From the NCBI GenBank assembly GCA_028704755.1, contig JAQWEU010000001.1, positions 1-64,000 on the forward strand: a stretch of DNA of 64,000 nucleotides. The letters are read 5' to 3'. Positions 22,356 to 29,696 of the stretch are shown piece after piece. Position numbers and translations under genes: made by a program. The DNA comes from Minisyncoccota bacterium. GTDB lineage: Bacteria > Patescibacteriota > Minisyncoccia > Minisyncoccales > Minisyncoccaceae. How positions within the stretch are numbered: position 1 is the first letter of the stretch; every line of letters starts with the position of its first letter. The notes under the pieces were generated by a model, which searched no databases, was not told the DNA's origin, and worked only from the letters and a program-made list of their open reading frames with translations.

Positions 22356-23696
22356 CTACCTAGCACATCTGAAACCAGTAGCGTAATTCGAATAATCTGG
22401 AGAAAAAGCAAGATTTAAAGCATATAAACCAGAAGCTAATCCATTGTCAAGCAATCCCCCTCTTAAGAAAGCGTGCGTATCGCCACTAGGATTAGCCGTA
22501 TTATAGTCTGTATATATCTTACCAGTATTCTGCGCACTGTTATATGCCACATTAAGAGATCCTTGATTTCCTATAGTGCCCCATAAAGAAATAGCACTGA
22601 ATTCATTCCAATTCGAAGCGTATGGAGGCAAGTTATAGGTATTCTCGGTCGTACTAGTCCATTCCCAGATATTACCAGATAAATCCCAAACAACCTCCCC
22701 ATTAGCTAGATTGAAAGTCCTTCTATATTTATGAGCTCCTGTGGCAGCAACAGTATCGGTCGTCGTATTATATTCATAGCCAGTACCTGTGTGAGGAGCA
22801 AAGACACTATTCGTGAAGCCTTCGGAGATACTGGAAGAATATCCCCTAGCAAGAAATCCTGATCCAACAGAACCGTCGCTCCAATTACTTGGCTGAGCTT
22901 CGATGTGTCTAGCTAAGGCCATCCATTCGGCATTCGTTATCAAATGATAACCAGTTCCTAAACTAGCACAAGCGGTTATGGCAGCAGACTGAGTAGCCCC
23001 TCCTAATGGCGCACCGTCCGTCTGGGACACTGGAAACCCACCGACATCCCTTGCCTCATACTGCATGACATAAAAACCTAATCCCGTGTCGATAAATCCA
23101 GATAAGACCTTATCTGCACTGCAAGAAGCATTCGTCCCGCTATATTGGCCATTACAACTCCAAGTCCATGGCCCAGTTCCAGAAACTTCAGTAGCATCTC
23201 CAGCCGAGCAAAGATTCTCAGTAGGCGCGACGAGAGTAGCTGAATTATTCGCTGATCCGCAAGAACCATTGACAGGAAGGTTGAGGATCAATGAATAAAG
23301 ACCTGTGCAAGAATTAAAAGAGTATTCCCCATTGGCGGAAGTAGTAGCTGTAAAACTATAACAAGAGCCGTTCGATTTATAAATATAATATCGATCATCT
23401 GGGTCTCTCAATATAGAGGCGGAACCAAGGCTTGTCATGATCTCATTTGAGCAAGGATCAGAGACTCCTCCGATTTCACAACCAGCTATATCTATAGGAA
23501 GAGACGAATCAGGATTTTCGGTCGTACGTATCATCATAGCTTTCGCTAATTGATTTACATCCGCCATCCTTCTAGAGTCCTTAGCACTTCCACTCGCACT
23601 TCCAAGAGAGACGATAATAATTGATGTCAATATCCCAATTATCGCAATAACAACAAGAAGCTCAATCAGAGTAAAACCTCTTTTATTTGTTTTCAT
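22356..23696 (-). CDS. Type IV prepilin fused to an FGE/C-type-lectin-like domain
   Basis: 446 residues. Starts with a class III prepilin leader and pilin helix (KRGFTLIELLVVIAIIGIL), cleaved before Phe by PilD, and a pilin head to about 140. A linker carries the Cys-rich repeat seen in many surface proteins (VNGSCGSAN ... NLCSAG ... GPWTWSCNGQ ... ASCSA, about 146-202). The C-terminal 240 residues are FGE-sulfatase-like (C-type lectin fold): MQYEARDVGG, NAEWMALARHIEAQ, VWDLSGNIWEWTS, and a final FLRGGLLDNG ... TGFRCAR. That terminus has the layout of the variable region of diversity-generating retroelement targets (see findings). It would display a ligand-binding domain on a pilus. Own promoter at 23753-23725; divergent from a PilB-like ATPase. 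Confidence 0.85.
   Translation of the reverse strand: MKTNKRGFTLIELLVVIAIIGILTSIIIVSLGSASGSAKDSRRMADVNQLAKAMMIRTTENPDSSLPIDIAGCEIGGVSDPCSNEIMTSLGSASILRDPDDRYYIYKSNGSCYSFTATTSANGEYSFNSCTGLYSLILNLPVNGSCGSANNSATLVAPTENLCSAGDATEVSGTGPWTWSCNGQYSGTNASCSADKVLSGFIDTGLGFYVMQYEARDVGGFPVSQTDGAPLGGATQSAAITACASLGTGYHLITNAEWMALARHIEAQPSNWSDGSVGSGFLARGYSSSISEGFTNSVFAPHTGTGYEYNTTTDTVAATGAHKYRRTFNLANGEVVWDLSGNIWEWTSTTENTYNLPPYASNWNEFSAISLWGTIGNQGSLNVAYNSAQNTGKIYTDYNTANPSGDTHAFLRGGLLDNGLASGLYALNLAFSPDYSNYATGFRCAR
22359..22469 (-). other. Candidate DGR variable region (3' end of the FGE-prepilin gene)
   Basis: Codons 410-446. Compared with the pattern common in retroelement-diversified proteins (RGG, W/N-rich stretch, ALNL, N-rich stretch, GFRC/VR), the conserved scaffold RGG, ALNL and GFRCAR is kept, while positions that are AAC/Asn-rich in templates are occupied by Leu, Asp, Ala, Ser, Phe and Tyr. 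No template repeat or reverse transcriptase was found in this window. Confidence 0.45.
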
Positions 23697-23724
23697 ATTT
23701 TAAGTAAATATTTTAATATATATC

Positions 23725-23753
23725 ATTATAATTCAAATAGTATCTATTGTAAA
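23725..23753 (-). promoter_or_regulatory. Promoter of the FGE-prepilin gene
   Basis: TTTACA (23753-23748), 17-base spacer, TATAAT (23730-23725) on the minus strand; leader about 22 bases. Confidence 0.65.
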
Positions 23754-23813
23754 ATGATTATCCACAGATAGCTTTAAAAATAACTATTAATAGGCTATTA
23801 TGCATAATATGAA

Positions 23814-23842
23814 TTGGCTTAATGATGTTTTTGCCTTATAAT
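23814..23842 (+). promoter_or_regulatory. Promoter of the second PilB-like gene
   Basis: TTGGCT (23814-23819), 17-base spacer, TATAAT (23837-23842), 13 bases before ATG 23856; leader about 6 bases and no Shine-Dalgarno. Confidence 0.6.
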
Positions 23843-23855
23843 AAAAATAAAAAAT

Positions 23856-25172
23856 ATGGAGGATAAAATCACTGGTAAAATTGATGTCGATGAAGAGTTT
23901 TTCCAAAAACCGCTTTGTGAAAATTTTTTAAATCTACTAAACTACAGACTAGCAACAGAAAAAGCTGCTACTGAAGATATCTCCTTAGTCATGAAGAATA
24001 TGATGGGAGGAGCGATAATGCTGAGATTTTCTGATCTGCATCTAGAGATATCTGAAAAGGATTCCGCGTTGAGAGTCCGTCTTGATGGGTTATTGCAACA
24101 CGCCTGTTCTTTCGATCAGAATATTTACAAGAAAGTAGTCTCGAGAATAAAACTATTATCAGGATTGAAACTGAATGTTGAAAAGGTTCCACAAGATGGA
24201 CGTTTTACTGTTGCCCTACATAAACCAGAAGGATTATTAGAAATAGAGATCAGGGTCTCGACGATTCCTACCAACTTCGGAGAAAATATCGTGATGAGGG
24301 TCCTCAATCCTCAGAGCCTGATCGACCTCGAGCAACTCGGGCTTCGTAGTGACCTATATGAACTGTTCCAACAGCAGGCCCACAAGCCTAATGGAATGAT
24401 AATCGTAACAGGACCGACTGGTTCTGGTAAGACGACAACCCTCTACGCCTTCTTGAAGAAAATAAGGACTGCTTCGAACAAAGTCATAACGATCGAGGAT
24501 CCTGTCGAGTACCACCTTGATGGAATCACCCAGACGCAGATCGACCATGCTAGGGGTTATGATTTCGCCTCAGGACTGAGATCTATCGTAAGACAAGACC
24601 CTGATGCTATCCTTGTCGGAGAGATCAGAGACTTAGAAACTGCAAGTATCGCACTGCAAGCCGCTCTTACAGGACACTTGGTATTGAGTACATTACATAC
24701 GAACAATGCAGCAGGAACAATTGCCCGTTTGCAGGCCTTGGGAGAGATTCCTGTAAATATAGCTCCATCGTTGAATATGGTAGTCGCCCAAAGACTCGTA
24801 AGAAAAGTGTGCAAGAATTGCTCTTCTAGGCAAAAGATTCCGACTGAATTATATGAAGAGATGAAAGAAGGATTCAAGAATGTCTCAAGCAGTGTTCCAA
24901 TACCTCACTTCGATGAGAATACGGAAATATTAATCCCTAAAGAAGAGGGCTGTGAATTTTGTAATTACACTGGATTCTATGGAAGAATAGCCTTATTCGA
25001 AGCGATAGAAATAGATGATGAAATGGAAGATTTCATCCTCACCTCTCCATCGATTCCTGCCCTTGAAAGATTAGCCATCCAAAAAGGAGCTACTCTGATG
25101 AAACAAGATGGATATATGAAAATAATCGATGGGATCACTACTATAGAAGAAGTAAGGGCCGTTGCTGGATAA
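23856..25172 (+). CDS. GspE/PilB-family type II/IV secretion ATPase (second copy)
   Basis: 438 residues. Hexameric ATPase that powers pilus or secretion assembly at the inner membrane. Seen: N2-type domain with DGLLQHAC and VPQDGRFTV, Walker A GPTGSGKTTTLYAF, Asp box TIEDPVEYHLDGITQTQI, Walker B DPDAILVGEIRD, His box GHLVLSTLHTNNA, and a tetracysteine zinc site CKNC ... CEFC. It lacks the N1 (MshEN) domain of the main PilB at 42452-44212. It is 159 bases from, and divergent to, the FGE-prepilin, so the pair may form a dedicated pilus variant, but that is inference. Confidence 0.9.
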   Translation: MEDKITGKIDVDEEFFQKPLCENFLNLLNYRLATEKAATEDISLVMKNMMGGAIMLRFSDLHLEISEKDSALRVRLDGLLQHACSFDQNIYKKVVSRIKLLSGLKLNVEKVPQDGRFTVALHKPEGLLEIEIRVSTIPTNFGENIVMRVLNPQSLIDLEQLGLRSDLYELFQQQAHKPNGMIIVTGPTGSGKTTTLYAFLKKIRTASNKVITIEDPVEYHLDGITQTQIDHARGYDFASGLRSIVRQDPDAILVGEIRDLETASIALQAALTGHLVLSTLHTNNAAGTIARLQALGEIPVNIAPSLNMVVAQRLVRKVCKNCSSRQKIPTELYEEMKEGFKNVSSSVPIPHFDENTEILIPKEEGCEFCNYTGFYGRIALFEAIEIDDEMEDFILTSPSIPALERLAIQKGATLMKQDGYMKIIDGITTIEEVRAVAG

Positions 25173-25347
25173 AATAAAAACCACCCTATTGGGTGGCAAC
25201 AAAACAATCCCTGACTTGGGGGGGTGAAAACTTTAGGCATTCGGGCTTAAAGCTAAGAACTTCCCTGAGGAGCAGCCCCGTCGAAACCGAACAGTCCATT
25301 GACTAAGAGAAAATCCCATTTCCCCCAAGTCAAAAATTGTTTTATTA
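25172..25347 (-). ncRNA. 6S-like noncoding RNA candidate
   Basis: A near-consensus minus-strand promoter (TTGACA-N17-TATACA, 25381-25354) and a terminator (CCACCC/GGGTGG then TTTTTATTTT, 25196-25172) enclose about 175 bases without an ORF. The ends pair over a long distance: GACTTGGGGG with CCCCCAAGTC (10 bp) plus AAACAAT with ATTGTTT. Inside are a large bubble containing the small hairpin AGTC-AATG-GACT and an apical stem CGGGGCT/AGCCCG. A rod with closing stem, central bubble and apical stem is the plan of 6S RNA, the RNA polymerase decoy. No sequence match was tested; a lineage-specific RNA is the alternative. Confidence 0.6.
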
Positions 25348-25353
25348 ATCATT

Positions 25354-25381
25354 GTATAACACACTTTAAAATGTTTGTCAA
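25354..25381 (-). promoter_or_regulatory. Promoter of the 6S-like RNA
   Basis: TTGACA, 17-base spacer, TATACA on the minus strand; it overlaps the start of ruvB and the ruvB -10 (TATAAC, 25354-25359, plus strand), so the two transcripts may interfere. Confidence 0.65.
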
Positions 25382-26369
25382 TAGCAAATCAGAAAAACTA
25401 AAAGAATCTCCAGATTCCCTACGACCTCAAGGGTGGGATAATTATATTGGACAAGAAAGGATCAAGAAACACTTGAGGATCATTATCGAAGCTGCAAAGA
25501 GAAGGAATGAAACTCCTGACCACATACTCTTCTATGGTCCTCCTGGACTAGGAAAGACAACCATATCGCATATAATAGCGCAAGAGACTGGATCCAACCT
25601 AAGATCAACTACAGGGCCAGTGATTGAAAAGTCTGGCGACTTAGTAGCCCTCCTAACTAATCTAAATGAAGGAGATATTCTTTTCATTGACGAATGCCAC
25701 AGGATTAACAGATTCGTTGAGGAGTATCTGTATTCGGCTATGGAAGACTTCAAGATAAATCTTATCCTTGGAAAAGGCCCCATGGCAAAGACTATTGATA
25801 TAAAGATACCTCATTTTACCCTGATTGGAGCAACTACCAGGATTGATATGATATCCTCTCCCTTACGAAGCCGATTCGGATCGATACTGCAACTGAATTA
25901 CTACTCCCAAGAAGAAATTGAAAGAATAATCGAAAGATCTGCCCAGATATTAGGGATAAAGATCACAAAAGAAGCAAAATCTCAAATTGCAAAAAGATCG
26001 AGATTCACTCCAAGGATTGCCAATAAGTTATTAAAAAGAGTCAGGGATTTTTCCCAAGTCGAAGACGATGAAGAGTCTATTGATGAAAAGATAGCCGTAA
26101 AAGCCCTTGAATTCCTTGAAGTCGATAACCTAGGACTAGAACCTAGTGACAGGAAGATCATTGAGACTATCATCAATAAATTCAATGGTGGTCCAGCAGG
26201 ATTACAAGCCCTATCAGCTGCGACATCGGAAGAGAAGAATGCTATTCTTGAAATATATGAGCCATATCTGATGCAAATGGGGCTCATCAAAAGAACTAAT
26301 AAAGGAAGGGCCGCTACGAAGTTAGCCTATGAGCATCTAAATCTGAAATGGAAAAATAAGGAAGGATAA
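25371..26369 (+). CDS. ruvB: Holliday junction branch migration helicase RuvB
   Basis: 332 residues. AAA+ motor that drives branch migration with RuvA. Seen: SLRPQGWDNYIGQ at the N-terminus, Walker A YGPPGLGKTTISH, Walker B FIDECHR (the usual DEIHR), sensor 1 TLIGATTR, arginine finger SPLRSRFG, and the winged helix with GPAGLQALSAATSEEK. ATG 25371 is preferred over upstream starts because family alignment begins just after it; TATAAC lies 11 bases before it. First gene of ruvB-LTD-yebC-ruvC; ruvA is not in the window. Confidence 0.95.
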   Translation: MFVNSKSEKLKESPDSLRPQGWDNYIGQERIKKHLRIIIEAAKRRNETPDHILFYGPPGLGKTTISHIIAQETGSNLRSTTGPVIEKSGDLVALLTNLNEGDILFIDECHRINRFVEEYLYSAMEDFKINLILGKGPMAKTIDIKIPHFTLIGATTRIDMISSPLRSRFGSILQLNYYSQEEIERIIERSAQILGIKITKEAKSQIAKRSRFTPRIANKLLKRVRDFSQVEDDEESIDEKIAVKALEFLEVDNLGLEPSDRKIIETIINKFNGGPAGLQALSAATSEEKNAILEIYEPYLMQMGLIKRTNKGRAATKLAYEHLNLKWKNKEG

Positions 26370-26370
26370 T

Positions 26371-27030
26371 ATGGATAATAGAGTATTCTTCGTCGCATCA
26401 TTGATGGTCCTGGTTCCAATGAAAGTATTTGGCGCCAATGTTGTCATAAACGAAATTGCATGGATGGGACAGAAAGACGGGACAGGAAAAGAATGGATCG
26501 AGATATATAACCCTACTGAAGAAGAAGTGAGCCTTGAGAACTGGACGATAAGGATAACGAAAACGGAAGTAAGCCTACAAGGACTACTCAGTCCTCAGTC
26601 ATACTACCTACTCGAAAGGACCGATGACTTTACTGTAAGTGAAGTAAGTGCTGACCTCATATTCAAGAAAGCCTTAAGCAATAAAGGTGAAGATATCGAA
26701 CTACTTGACCCAGACAATAATAGTGTCGATCACGTCGACTGCTCGAAAGGATGGTTTGCGGGAGACAACAAATCTAAGAAGACGATGGAAAGGATCGATC
26801 CATCGATAAGCAGCAACACGAAAAGCAATTGGCAGACAAGCCAGACTCCAGGAGGAACTCCTAAGGAAAAGAATCTGATAAGGCAAAAGGAGAAGAGTGT
26901 AGCCAGTAATAATATGAATAAGGAGAATATAGTAGGAATGCCTTCTTTTTCAACTTATCTAACAGCTCTTCTTATAGCTATTTCTTCTGCTTTTTCTGTG
27001 CTCGCTGTAAGAATATTAGGTAAAAACTGA
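26371..27030 (+). CDS. Lamin-tail-domain (LTD) surface protein
   Basis: 219 residues. N-terminal signal peptide (VFFVASLMVLVPMKVFGA), then an LTD beta-sandwich: VVINEIAWMGQKDGTGKEWIEIYNPTEEEVSLENWTI, LSPQSYYLLERTD, LSNKGEDIELLDPDNNSVD; a Ser/Thr/Asn/Lys-rich spacer; and a C-terminal hydrophobic helix with KN at the end. Probably exported and anchored in the membrane. LTD domains in CPR proteins are common and often linked to DNA or surface functions; the role here is unknown. It starts one base after the ruvB stop. Confidence 0.8.
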   Translation: MDNRVFFVASLMVLVPMKVFGANVVINEIAWMGQKDGTGKEWIEIYNPTEEEVSLENWTIRITKTEVSLQGLLSPQSYYLLERTDDFTVSEVSADLIFKKALSNKGEDIELLDPDNNSVDHVDCSKGWFAGDNKSKKTMERIDPSISSNTKSNWQTSQTPGGTPKEKNLIRQKEKSVASNNMNKENIVGMPSFSTYLTALLIAISSAFSVLAVRILGKN

Positions 27031-27048
27031 TAATCATCATATCAAATA

Positions 27049-27077
27049 TTGAATTTTTATCCCTTTCATTGTATTAT
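27049..27077 (+). promoter_or_regulatory. Promoter of yebC-ruvC
   Basis: TTGAAT (27049-27054), 17-base spacer, TATTAT (27072-27077), about 33 bases before ATG 27111. Confidence 0.5.
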
Positions 27078-27110
27078 CAAATCAATAATCCGTTTAAAAT
27101 AAATAAAAAT

Positions 27111-27827
27111 ATGAGTGGTCATTCCCATTGGAGTACAATTAAATATAAGAAGGAAATGATGGATTCTAAGAGAAGTAAGATCTTCTCTAAGTTAGCCAAA
27201 GAAATCGCCATTGCCGCAAGGGACGGAGGTTCTGATCTAACTTTCAATCCAAGATTAAGAACTGTCGTCGACAAGGCCAGAGATGCGAACATGCCTTCTG
27301 ACAACATCGAAAAGGCTATCAAGAAAGGAGCTGGAGAGCTTGAGGGTTGCACATATGAAGAATTCAGTCTCGAGGCTTACGGTCCAGACGGAACAGCTCT
27401 GATCATCGATGGAATCACTGATAATAAGAATAGGTCATTCGGAGAAATAAAGCTCATCCTCAATCAGAGAGGAGGAAAAATGGTTGAAGGAGGTGGAATA
27501 AAATGGATGTTCGATAAAAAGGGCGTCATAATGATTGGTAAGACCGCTAAGGATAAGGAAGATCTAGAACTTCTTGCCATCGAATCAGGTGCTGATAATT
27601 TCGATTGGGGTGAAGAGTGTATGACTGTATACACAAAACCTGAGGATCTGGATAAGGTAAAACACTTCTTCATCGAGAATTCTATCAAACCTAACGAGGC
27701 TAATCTTGAGTGGGTAGCAAAAGAACTTATTGAAGGAACAGAATCCACACAAGAAAAATTCCAAAGACTATATGAAGCTCTTGATGACCACGATGATGTC
27801 CAGAACATCTATACAAACCTAAACTAG
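27111..27827 (+). CDS. yebC: YebC/PmpR-family protein
   Basis: 238 residues. The signature MSGHSHWSTIKYKKE at the N-terminus fixes the start at 27111 in place of an upstream in-frame start. Further family features: KIFSKLAKEIAIAAR, NPRLRTVVDKARDANMPSDNIEKAIKKGAGE, FGEIKLILNQRGGKMVEGGGIKWMFDKKG. YebC proteins were first described as transcription regulators and later linked to relief of ribosome stalling; in many genomes yebC lies next to ruvC, as here (5-base gap). Confidence 0.95.
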   Translation: MSGHSHWSTIKYKKEMMDSKRSKIFSKLAKEIAIAARDGGSDLTFNPRLRTVVDKARDANMPSDNIEKAIKKGAGELEGCTYEEFSLEAYGPDGTALIIDGITDNKNRSFGEIKLILNQRGGKMVEGGGIKWMFDKKGVIMIGKTAKDKEDLELLAIESGADNFDWGEECMTVYTKPEDLDKVKHFFIENSIKPNEANLEWVAKELIEGTESTQEKFQRLYEALDDHDDVQNIYTNLN

Positions 27828-27832
27828 TAAAT

Positions 27833-28321
27833 ATGATTATTTTTGGCATTGACCCAGGAACAGCTACAACGGGTTTTGGGGTAATAAACTATGATGAAAC
27901 AGCTCAGCAACAACTGAGCTGTTTGAAATATGGCGTAATAGAGACTCCGGCAGGAATGGAAACAGCGGAAAGATTGAATATAATAAATTTTGATCTCAAG
28001 GAAGTGGTAAAAGAATTCAAGCCAGGAATAGTCGCTATCGAAAGCCTATACTTCTTCAAGAATATGAAGACTGTAATGCCAGTAAGCCAAGCCCGAGGAG
28101 TGATACTCCTGACGATGTACCAAGCAAAAGTCCCTATCGTCGAATATACCCCACTACAAGCTAAGACTGCTGTAACTGGTTATGGAAGGGCTACGAAAAA
28201 TCAAGTCCAACAAATGGTGAAAAATCTCTTATCATTAGAAAAGATACCAAAACCTGATGATGCGGCTGATGCTTTAGCTCTCGCCATATGCTGTGCGAAT
28301 CACACGAGATTCAAGATATAA
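27833..28321 (+). CDS. ruvC: Crossover junction endodeoxyribonuclease RuvC
   Basis: 162 residues. Resolves Holliday junctions. RNase H-like core with Asp in FGIDPGTATTGFG, Glu in AIESLYFFKN, and the acidic pair in KPDDAADALALAI; the KTAVTGYGRATKNQVQ loop is typical. Last gene of the ruvB-LTD-yebC-ruvC run, closed by a perfect palindromic terminator. Confidence 0.96.
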   Translation: MIIFGIDPGTATTGFGVINYDETAQQQLSCLKYGVIETPAGMETAERLNIINFDLKEVVKEFKPGIVAIESLYFFKNMKTVMPVSQARGVILLTMYQAKVPIVEYTPLQAKTAVTGYGRATKNQVQQMVKNLLSLEKIPKPDDAADALALAICCANHTRFKI

Positions 28322-28348
28322 AAATCAAGGGAATTCCCTTGATTTTTA
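28319..28348. terminator. Bidirectional terminator between ruvC and tyrS
   Basis: AAAAATCAAGGGAA/TTCCCTTGATTTTT, a perfect palindrome between convergent genes. Confidence 0.85.
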
Positions 28349-28349
28349 A

Positions 28350-29567
28350 TTAGACAATCTTCTTGTAATACCTCTTGCCCGACTGGACGATCATCCCCTT
28401 CTTTATCTGCACGACTTCCTGCCAATCACTTTTCAGTTCAGAGCTATTCGGGTCATTATCGTAAATGATCTTTATACCTCCTTGCTCAAGTACCCTTCTT
28501 GCTTCTCCCTTTGACTTTGACAAACCCAGTAGGACTACTAGATCCAGAATATTCATCTCCCCTGCCTCGATCAGCACTTCCTCGATCTCGCTCGGGAGCT
28601 CCTTATTCTCGAACTGATTCTCCCATTCCCTTTCTGCAGAATCAGCTTCTTCTTCCGAGTAGAAATTACAGATGATTTCCTTGGCCAATATTTTTTTGAT
28701 CATCTTAGGGTTAATACCTTCTTTTTCCATTTGTTCCTTGTACTCATTGACCTTTTCCATCTCTATCCTTGTGCAGCATATGAAATAATCATTTATGAGT
28801 TCATCCTTGAGAGACATAAGCTTTCCAAACATATCATTCGGCGTATCGGATATATTGATAACGTTGCCCCAGCTGGTCGACATCTTCCTTCCGTCAAGCC
28901 CATAGATCATCTTCAAGGTCATTATGTTCTGCGGCTCCTGCCCATATACCCTCTGCAAGTCCCTGCCAGTTTTCAGATTGAAAAGCTGATCGAATCCACC
29001 TATCTCGACATCTGAATTGATCTTAACAGAATCATAACCTTGAAGCATGGGATATAATATCTCATGGATTCCTATCGGCTTATCAGTATCCCATCTTTCC
29101 TTGAAATTACGGCGATTGATCATCTGCTGTGCAGTAAAATTCATCGATATCCTTATAATATCCTCTAGCTTCATCTCCCCGAACCAATCCTTATTGTAAT
29201 GGACCTCGACCTCAGATAGGTCGATTATCTTCCCTATATAGTTCAGATAATCCTTAAGATTATCTTCGATTGATTCCTTGGTCAAAACCGGTCTCATTGA
29301 TTCCTTATCAGAAGCATCCCCTATCAAAGCAGTAAAATTTCCGATTATCAGGACGATCTTATGCCCTAACCTTTGAAAATCCCTGAGCTTGAATAGGATA
29401 CTGGCTCTCCCTAAGTGGATCTTTGACCCAGTGGGGTCAATTCCTAATTTAATCCTCAGCTGCCTTCCAGAGGAAAGAGCTTTACTCAAATCTTTCCTAT
29501 CTATGATATCTTCTGTACCTCTTGTAAGAAGCTCTTCAATTTTTTTAAAATCTGTATCTATTTGCAT
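28350..29567 (-). CDS. tyrS: Tyrosyl-tRNA synthetase
   Basis: 405 residues. Class I enzyme: LRIKLGIDPTGSKIHLGRA contains the HIGH equivalent (HLGR), PMLQGYDSVKI and GGFDQLFNL form the tyrosine pocket region, and GRKMSTSWGN is the KMSKS equivalent. The C-terminal end has an S4 RNA-binding domain (SKSKGEARRVLEQGGIKI). ATG 29567 is used; an upstream in-frame codon at 29597 is less likely because the family starts near here. Confidence 0.95.
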   Translation of the reverse strand: MQIDTDFKKIEELLTRGTEDIIDRKDLSKALSSGRQLRIKLGIDPTGSKIHLGRASILFKLRDFQRLGHKIVLIIGNFTALIGDASDKESMRPVLTKESIEDNLKDYLNYIGKIIDLSEVEVHYNKDWFGEMKLEDIIRISMNFTAQQMINRRNFKERWDTDKPIGIHEILYPMLQGYDSVKINSDVEIGGFDQLFNLKTGRDLQRVYGQEPQNIMTLKMIYGLDGRKMSTSWGNVINISDTPNDMFGKLMSLKDELINDYFICCTRIEMEKVNEYKEQMEKEGINPKMIKKILAKEIICNFYSEEEADSAEREWENQFENKELPSEIEEVLIEAGEMNILDLVVLLGLSKSKGEARRVLEQGGIKIIYDNDPNSSELKSDWQEVVQIKKGMIVQSGKRYYKKIV

Positions 29568-29696
29568 ATTTTTAATTCTTAAAATCTTTATACACATATT
29601 AAAGTCAAATCCGAAAAAAGTCTAGCCTTAGCCTGATAATCAGTAGACATATTTAAAAAAATGATCTTTTGTGATAGTATTTATTTATCAAAAAAT

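Noticed and set aside
23078-23298. Extra small ORFs within the FGE-prepilin gene
   Set aside because: Overlap a well-supported long gene and lack signals.
25285-25310. A second tmRNA, because the minus strand reads GGTTTCGACGGGGC
   Set aside because: No tRNA-like ends, no tag frame, and a proper tmRNA is present at 8713-9067; the resemblance is short.
25201-25340. SRP (4.5S) RNA on the plus strand, because AGCAGCC occurs
   Set aside because: The plus strand lacks a promoter and a terminator in the right place and the GGTCAGG...GGAAGGAAGCAGCC helix 8 is not formed; all signals support a minus-strand RNA.
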